IMG/VR virus record: IMGVR_UViG_3300037189_003735
Location: 1 to 26,226 of that record
Length of the DNA stretch: 26,226 nucleotides
Source of the DNA: a virus
Strand: one strand, 5' to 3'
Part shown: positions 20,890 to 26,226 of the stretch, piece by piece
How positions within the stretch are numbered: position 1 is the first letter of the stretch
Layout of the letters: every line of letters begins with the position of its first letter
The notes under the pieces: model-generated
Database searches by the model: none
Seen by the model: only the letters and a program-made list of their open reading frames with translations
What the model was told of the DNA's origin: nothing
Made by a program: the position numbers and the translations under genes

Positions 20890-22803
20890 TTACTTACTTT
20901 TTACTTTAACATTTCCCCAGCCTTCTTGACTTTGGGTTTTTTCGGCTTTTCTTTGATATGGAACGCCATGTGTTGCTTGATACCTATTCGTAAACGCATC
21001 GTTATCTAATAAAATATTTCTTGTAGCTAACTCAATTTTAGCAGCAACATTTGGATCATTTAAATCTTCGCCCAATAAACCTTGTTGTCTTAATCCAGCA
21101 ATAGCCATTGTTCTTGCATTAGAAACTTCATCTTTTAAATAGCCTAAGTTATGTGCATAATTCTTTTCTTCAAGCTGTTTATATCCAAGCGCTAACTGAG
21201 CAGCTTTCTCTGCTGCGGTTTGTGCTTTACCGCCAGCGGCAATGTCACCCAAGTCTCTGTAGCGCATTGCGGTCATTTGATTTTTATCTAAAGCAGCTTT
21301 TTCAGCAGCACGAGCTTTGTTGGCTTCTGCAAGATACTGTACCCCAGACAATCCACCTTGACCAACGTTAGCAAAGGCATAAGGCGATGTACCACCCATC
21401 ATGCCAAGACCAGCGGCAAGTAAAGCCATATTACGATCTTCGCCACGCTGTGCAGTTAAATTTTCACGTTGAGCAGCAATCTCTTCCATAAATGTATCGT
21501 ATTTATTTGGTGGAGGAGGAGCTTCTTTTGGAGCAGCCATACCGCTTGTTGTATCTTTTTCCATTGCTTCAAACGTGCCAGCACGACTTGATCCTCTTGC
21601 CATTTCTTCTGGCGTGAATCCAGCCTGTTCAATTGCCGTTGGGTAATTAACTTCAAAAGGGTCTTTGTCAAACTGATTACGGGTATATTCAGGCTTGTAA
21701 TCAGCCACATCTTTTTTATGGGCTTTTGAACGTTGACTGCCGCTAGTAAAAAGCTTTGCGATGTCACTATCGGTCATAGCCTGTACTGGATCACCCGCAA
21801 AGAAATGCTTAATTTCACCGCCTTGTGCAAGGGTGGCAACATAGTTACGGGTTTCTTTTGGAAGCTTATTCATATCCGCTCCCGCTTTTAACCATTTGTT
21901 AGTATTGCCTTCGCCCCAGTTGTAAGCAATTGCCGCAACCTTTGGATCTTCGTACTTATTAACCAAATACTTTAAATGCTTGTTCATGCCGTAAGCGGCT
22001 TCTGATGGAATGTCAGGATTAATGTTGTATTGCTTGGCAGTTGCTGGCATAAACTGAGCAATGCCCATCGCTCCCGCACGAGACCTTGCAGCCTCAGGAT
22101 TTTTCATGCCGCCTGTTTCTTTGTTTAGAATAAACGAAGCCAGCCGAGGATCAACTCCTTGCTTTTCAGCTTCAGCCATGACCATTGCGTCATAAGGATG
22201 TTTACCGCCCTTGTAATTAATGCCCGTAACTTTAGGTAGAGGTTCTGCATAAGCCATTCCATAAGGTGATTGTTGGGGTGCTCTTTGTGGTGGTGCTTGT
22301 TGAGGTGCCTTTAATTCATATTCAGAAGCTCTACGTCCAGCTTCCATTGCCGCTGCATACTCGGCAAGAATGTCTTCATCATCGCTTTCTTCATCAACTA
22401 AATCGCCTTTAGCAAAAGCAATAATTCCACCGCCAGCGTACTGCCGTTCTGGAATAGGTAATTGTGCTACTCCCATTTCTTGTGGCATTGGAGGCGGCAT
22501 TTGCATTGGTGGGGGTGCTACTTGCTGTGGCATTTGTCCCGGAATCTGCGGAGCCATTGGATTTTCAGCTTGAATGTTTTGCGACATCAACTGTTCCATA
22601 ACGGTTGGCTGCATTACTGGTTGCTGTAAAGCTTTAGAGCGGGAAACAGCTTCCATCATTTCTGCTTTTCTGGACAGAATAGGAGCAACCATATCAGGAG
22701 AAATTTCTTTCTTCTGTGCCATCTGCATAATCAAAGCTTGCGGAAGCTTAGCTAGGTCATCAATAGAACTGTGCTGTTGTTTCAGTGCATTAAGAATGCT
22801 CAT
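20890..22803 (-). CDS. Virion-associated lytic transglycosylase (637 aa)
   Basis: A soluble lytic transglycosylase domain spans about residues 200-315. The catalytic Glu229 is in ILNKETGG, GAMGIAQFMPATA lies at 244-256 and AIAYNWGEGN at 291-300. It would cleave peptidoglycan during DNA entry, as T7 gp16 does. The N-terminal region is Gln/Met/Pro-rich (80-115). A YAGGGIIAFAKGD segment lies at 122-134 and a similar AQGGEIKHFFAGD at 326-338. The C-terminal half is Ala/Gln-rich helix. GGAAGA precedes the ATG, inside the end of the 301-residue gene. It sits between that gene and the giant protein. Confidence 0.92.
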   Translation of the reverse strand: MSILNALKQQHSSIDDLAKLPQALIMQMAQKKEISPDMVAPILSRKAEMMEAVSRSKALQQPVMQPTVMEQLMSQNIQAENPMAPQIPGQMPQQVAPPPMQMPPPMPQEMGVAQLPIPERQYAGGGIIAFAKGDLVDEESDDEDILAEYAAAMEAGRRASEYELKAPQQAPPQRAPQQSPYGMAYAEPLPKVTGINYKGGKHPYDAMVMAEAEKQGVDPRLASFILNKETGGMKNPEAARSRAGAMGIAQFMPATAKQYNINPDIPSEAAYGMNKHLKYLVNKYEDPKVAAIAYNWGEGNTNKWLKAGADMNKLPKETRNYVATLAQGGEIKHFFAGDPVQAMTDSDIAKLFTSGSQRSKAHKKDVADYKPEYTRNQFDKDPFEVNYPTAIEQAGFTPEEMARGSSRAGTFEAMEKDTTSGMAAPKEAPPPPNKYDTFMEEIAAQRENLTAQRGEDRNMALLAAGLGMMGGTSPYAFANVGQGGLSGVQYLAEANKARAAEKAALDKNQMTAMRYRDLGDIAAGGKAQTAAEKAAQLALGYKQLEEKNYAHNLGYLKDEVSNARTMAIAGLRQQGLLGEDLNDPNVAAKIELATRNILLDNDAFTNRYQATHGVPYQRKAEKTQSQEGWGNVKVKSK

Positions 22804-22805
22804 AA

Positions 22806-23711
22806 TTATCTTCCAAGCATATTAAATAATGACAATCCGCTAAGTCCTACACCAGCCAATTGACTAGCAAAGCTAGGAGGAGGAGTCGTAACGGCATTAG
22901 TCTGAGCAGTATCAGTAACAGGTATGCCACGTAAAATTCCAGACAGACCACTTAATTGTTGTTCTGGGAATGCTAAAGCTTTCATTTGATCTTGATACTG
23001 AGCATCAATTTGCTGCTGTGCAATACTTCTTTCTGTGCCACCATAAGCGCCAAGAGCGGTAGATCTAGCAAGATCAGATTGTTGCTGTAAAGAACCTTGT
23101 TGACCAAGTCCCTGACCAAGTTGTCCGTAGGCTGTAGCGGATCCTAATTGTGCTTTCTGAGCCGCTTCATAAGCGTTTTGCATACCGCTAGATTGGATCT
23201 GGGCTAACTGTGTTTGTAAGTTGCGATCGGCTTCTGAAGTCATTAATGCATTGCGAGCGCCACCGTAAGTTCCTTGACGAGCCGCTGCCATGTTTTGACT
23301 AACAAGACCTTTTTGAGCGTTCCTAATGGCTTCTTGTTGATTAACATCAATAACATTTTGCACGTAAGGACTCATGTATGCTTGAGTCTGCTGAGGACTC
23401 AACATTGAATCTAAAGCGCCAAGACCTTGAGCGTAGGCTCCATAACCAGTTTGAAACTGACCCGGTTGTTGCATACCAGCAACTTGTTGACCAGCCGCCA
23501 ATTCTGACGGGGACATTCCTGCAATACGTCCAGCGCCTTCTAATCCTTGACCAGCCAAAGCATTGCCGTAAGCAGAAGCATAATCACGGGAAAATATTTG
23601 TTGGGCTTTAGGTATTAACCCTGCGCCTTCAGTGCCTTCACCAGTGTAATATGGCTCTAAAAAATCTGGGATTGTTCCTGTGCCTGTTGTGACCGAGGTA
23701 GTTGTTGCCAT
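22806..23711 (-). CDS. Gln/Ala-rich virion-associated protein (301 aa), possible internal or head-tail protein
   Basis: The 301-residue protein starts MATTTSVTTGTGTIPDFLEP, then has long amphipathic Gln/Ala/Gly helices with YMSPYVQNVIDVNQQEAIRN near residue 111. The C-terminus is hydrophobic (LAGVGLSGLSLFNMLG). It resembles uncharacterised structural proteins in aquatic phages. Position before the transglycosylase and giant gene parallels T7 gp14, which forms part of the ejection channel; this is contextual only. AGGA lies about 8 bases before the ATG. No GTTTAAAC copies occur in it. Confidence 0.75.
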   Translation of the reverse strand: MATTTSVTTGTGTIPDFLEPYYTGEGTEGAGLIPKAQQIFSRDYASAYGNALAGQGLEGAGRIAGMSPSELAAGQQVAGMQQPGQFQTGYGAYAQGLGALDSMLSPQQTQAYMSPYVQNVIDVNQQEAIRNAQKGLVSQNMAAARQGTYGGARNALMTSEADRNLQTQLAQIQSSGMQNAYEAAQKAQLGSATAYGQLGQGLGQQGSLQQQSDLARSTALGAYGGTERSIAQQQIDAQYQDQMKALAFPEQQLSGLSGILRGIPVTDTAQTNAVTTPPPSFASQLAGVGLSGLSLFNMLGR

Positions 23712-23721
23712 GTCTTATCCT

Positions 23722-26226
23722 TTATGCGGGCATAAATTTGGTAGGTTTAATTTCACGCCCTTGCTTTTTATTTCCTGTACGAGCTTGACGAATTCTGTCC
23801 ATCATGTTGTACAACTGCTTTGCTCCCGCCTTAGAAGATCCATTGCCAATGTGTGAAACTACATCAGCAGGAATTACGAACTCTCCATCAGCAAGTCTTG
23901 CTTCTTGATTGCCTTCTATTGAGGCATGAATTGAATCGCTCATGCCATCTCCACCGCCTGATAAGAAACGACCACCCATTGCGTAGCCGCCCATCGCATA
24001 TCCCATGGCTCCACCATTATCAAAATTTCGCATAGGGCTTTGATTTGGCATACCAGTTTGGTCATCTGGCGGATTAGGAATCATGCCGCCCATTGCATAC
24101 TGAAACGGATACTTATTCATGGTTTCAATAGCGTACTTTTTTTGTCTGTCAATTTTTGCTTGACGAGCAGCGCCAGTAGAATCTGCTTGAGCTTGAGCTT
24201 CGTTAGCTTGATTCTGCTGTGTAATTCCTTCATTAACCGCATTTACACCAGCCGCACCCATAATTGACATGGCAGCAGACGGCATTCCCGCCTTAGTTGC
24301 AAAGTTAGCGGCAGCTAATTTATAACTGTCGCCACCAGCGGCTAGGTTCTGTAATCCTTGGGACATTGTTTCTGGACTTCTAAAAAAGTTATTAGCTTCT
24401 GTTGGAATGGATACTCCAGCAGTTTCTGCGGCTGGGGTAAGGCTTCCAGCGGCTTCTACTCCAGCACCAAGATTAGATAAGCCATAAGCGCTAATTCCGC
24501 CCATGAGTGCACGTTTTAAATTAAATCCACCCTGACCTATGCCTGATGCTAAAGCACCAACACCAGCAGCAGCAACTGGACTTGCAATAAACGGAGCTGC
24601 TATCATTCCAGCGTATGGCAAAGCATCTTTTAAAATTGGAACAGCTCGACCTATAGGTTGAACTACAGACTTCTCAAGTGGCTGAAATGTTTTTGTTAAG
24701 GCATCCGAAAGACCACCAAGTCCAAAGTGTTTAACTTCTCCACCCTGTGCAAATGGCTTTGCATATCCAGTAGCCCCAGAATAAACATTACTTGCATTAA
24801 TACGATTACGTAGTAAATAGTTAGGATCAAGGTCACCAGCACCGTAAGGCTTGCCAGTCTTTGGATTAATCGGAAGCTTTCCCGGAGTTCCCGGAGTTCC
24901 GGGCTTTGACGGACCAGATGGTGTTGGAGTAGTTGGAGTCTCGGTTTTCTTAGAAGTGCCTAATAAATTACCCAAAAATGCTAACGGTCCTTTACCCATT
25001 AATCCCAAGGCACCAAGTGCAGTTGCGCCTAAAATACCAGCAGCAGAATAAGGATTTTCTTTAGCCCAATCTAATGCATCTTGTGAGCCTTTCTGAAGAT
25101 CCTCTAATAAAGTTGTTTCACGAGAAATGCTACTGGGAAGAGCTGCTGACCCCTCAGGGAATACGCCTTGCCCTTGAGCAATTTGATCTAATAACTGTGT
25201 ATCAGTAGGATCAAAGTTAGGATAACGAGCAGCAAAATCTTTGGCAAGTTGAGCGTTAGTTTCTGTTACAAGCGGATCTATAACATCAGGAGTTGGGGGT
25301 GCAAGTGGTAATGAATCCAGCGGAGGAAACTCGTCTGGAAAATAAGGCTGTGCTTCTGGTGTTAAATAACTGGGGTTTCCAGCGCTTTGCGTTCCCGTAT
25401 TAATAGCAGCGGTAGCATCTTGCTGTCCTAATCTTATGGCTTCAAGCTCTGCTGGTGTTAATCCTTCTGCCCCAGCCGGTGTAAAAGTAAAGTTAGTACC
25501 TAAGTCTATACCCGCAGTTGCTGCATTAGCTGCATTAATGCCAACGTTAGCCGCTGTTTCTGCTCCCAGAGTAGCGGCAGTTCCAGCATTAGTAATAGCA
25601 CCACCATAATTAATAGCGCCTTCTGCTGCAAGTTCAGCAGCCGTAAGGGGCGTAGACGCTCCAAACGTTGCTATCATTGAAGCTATGCCGGGTAAATAAG
25701 GTCCAAGTTTATTAGCAAGCCCTGCAATACCACCGGGCTCTTCAGACGGCTTGTACTTACCATAACCCATACTAAGAAAATTGGTAGTATTGGTTAGCGG
25801 ATCTATTGCGGCACGATCAACGTCACCGCTATCACCGCCCTCACCCTTGTGAGCAGCCACTCCGCCCAATAAATTTTGTTTTCCTGATTTGGTTGCGGTA
25901 GTAAATTCAGGGCTGTCTAAAACTCTACCAATTAATTTGTTGTAATCATCAGGGTTAGATGACAACATTTTTGAGTCATTTAAAATTTCTGTGGGTGTAG
26001 CTGGACGACCCAAGAGTGACATATAAACATTGTTAATATCTTGTACAAACGGATTGCCTTTTGAAACACTTTGATAATCTTTGGTTTGAAAATCTGCTGG
26101 ATTTGTAAAGTTAAATGCTTGAGTAGGATTATTCCCGCCAAACAGCGACTGTTTCTTTTTTCCTGAAGCATCAAATCCGTTTGCCGCATAATCTTTTGGA
26201 TCCATCCCAGCGGGTGCTGTTATAAA
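23722..26226 (-). CDS. Large virion structural protein, 5' end cut by window edge
   Basis: The last in-window Met is at 26205, but the frame stays open to 26226 (FITAPAG before that Met) and no ribosome-binding site precedes it, so the true start probably lies outside. At least 834 codons are present. From the Met at 26205, residues 51-105 (VYMSLLGRPATPTEI) resemble a DUF4214-type helical domain. A Pro/Gly linker (PSGPSKPGTPGTPGK) lies near 430-445, an AQGGEVKHFGLGG segment near 486-498, and Ala/Gly-rich hydrophobic stretches elsewhere. The C-terminus has RLADGEFVIPADVVSHIGNG near 770, a DGEFV motif shared with tape-measure and internal virion proteins, then a basic tail. It precedes the 301-residue gene by 10 bases. 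Confidence 0.75.
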   Translation of the reverse strand, partial: FITAPAGMDPKDYAANGFDASGKKKQSLFGGNNPTQAFNFTNPADFQTKDYQSVSKGNPFVQDINNVYMSLLGRPATPTEILNDSKMLSSNPDDYNKLIGRVLDSPEFTTATKSGKQNLLGGVAAHKGEGGDSGDVDRAAIDPLTNTTNFLSMGYGKYKPSEEPGGIAGLANKLGPYLPGIASMIATFGASTPLTAAELAAEGAINYGGAITNAGTAATLGAETAANVGINAANAATAGIDLGTNFTFTPAGAEGLTPAELEAIRLGQQDATAAINTGTQSAGNPSYLTPEAQPYFPDEFPPLDSLPLAPPTPDVIDPLVTETNAQLAKDFAARYPNFDPTDTQLLDQIAQGQGVFPEGSAALPSSISRETTLLEDLQKGSQDALDWAKENPYSAAGILGATALGALGLMGKGPLAFLGNLLGTSKKTETPTTPTPSGPSKPGTPGTPGKLPINPKTGKPYGAGDLDPNYLLRNRINASNVYSGATGYAKPFAQGGEVKHFGLGGLSDALTKTFQPLEKSVVQPIGRAVPILKDALPYAGMIAAPFIASPVAAAGVGALASGIGQGGFNLKRALMGGISAYGLSNLGAGVEAAGSLTPAAETAGVSIPTEANNFFRSPETMSQGLQNLAAGGDSYKLAAANFATKAGMPSAAMSIMGAAGVNAVNEGITQQNQANEAQAQADSTGAARQAKIDRQKKYAIETMNKYPFQYAMGGMIPNPPDDQTGMPNQSPMRNFDNGGAMGYAMGGYAMGGRFLSGGGDGMSDSIHASIEGNQEARLADGEFVIPADVVSHIGNGSSKAGAKQLYNMMDRIRQARTGNKKQGREIKPTKFMPA

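Noticed and set aside
1-26226. CRISPR arrays, insertion sequences, integrase or attachment sites
   Set aside because: No spaced direct repeats, transposase or integrase motifs, or att-like repeats were seen by eye; nothing supports lysogeny in this window.

Overview
The window is part of a tailed double-stranded DNA phage genome (Caudoviricetes). It encodes no ribosomal or host metabolic genes. It carries a T7 gp4-like primase-helicase, a recombination cassette (PD-(D/E)XK exonuclease, ERF annealing protein, small DNA-binding-like protein with an acidic tail), RusA, HNH and Ref-like nucleases, a DNA methyltransferase, and a block of very large virion-type proteins. A 2630-residue polyvalent protein beside a soluble lytic transglycosylase resembles the internal or ejected virion proteins of podoviruses. 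The lipoprotein signal and the transglycosylase suggest a Gram-negative host. The gene set is of a kind seen in uncultured aquatic phages, but the host cannot be named from this sequence.

Layout. 1-818: four small plus-strand genes ending at a strong terminator. 836-3060: a minus-strand unit (HNH, primase-helicase, 61-residue protein). 3061-3548: a noncoding region dense in inverted repeats. 3549-3674: a 22-codon plus-strand ORF and a terminator, antisense to the 3' end of the rusA transcript. 3673-4032: rusA on the minus strand, diverging from a long plus-strand operon (4078-11044). That operon has tightly overlapping genes, mostly ATGA or TAATG junctions: exonuclease, ERF, acidic-tail protein, small unknowns, an RHH-like protein, a secreted Asn/Tyr-repeat protein, a methyltransferase, a small secreted protein, a lipoprotein, a resolvase-like nuclease and small membrane proteins. 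11010-12334: a minus-strand island of a SprT-like protein and an HTH-metallophosphoesterase. 12410-12989: plus-strand DUF3310 and Ref-like HNH. 12992-26226: the minus-strand virion block, whose first gene is cut by the window end.

The exonuclease, ERF protein and acidic-tail protein would form a single-strand-annealing recombination system. RusA and possibly the 142-residue nuclease would process branched DNA, and the primase-helicase would drive the fork. The late block likely builds the particle and delivers DNA and ejected proteins through the cell envelope.

Two signals are not explained by the genes. The 8-bp palindrome GTTTAAAC occurs 21 times between 1038 and 20615, against less than one expected, in both reading frames that avoid a stop and in noncoding DNA. 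The 3121-3524 region holds several inverted repeats with mutually exclusive pairings, suggesting a structured RNA, a switch or an origin.
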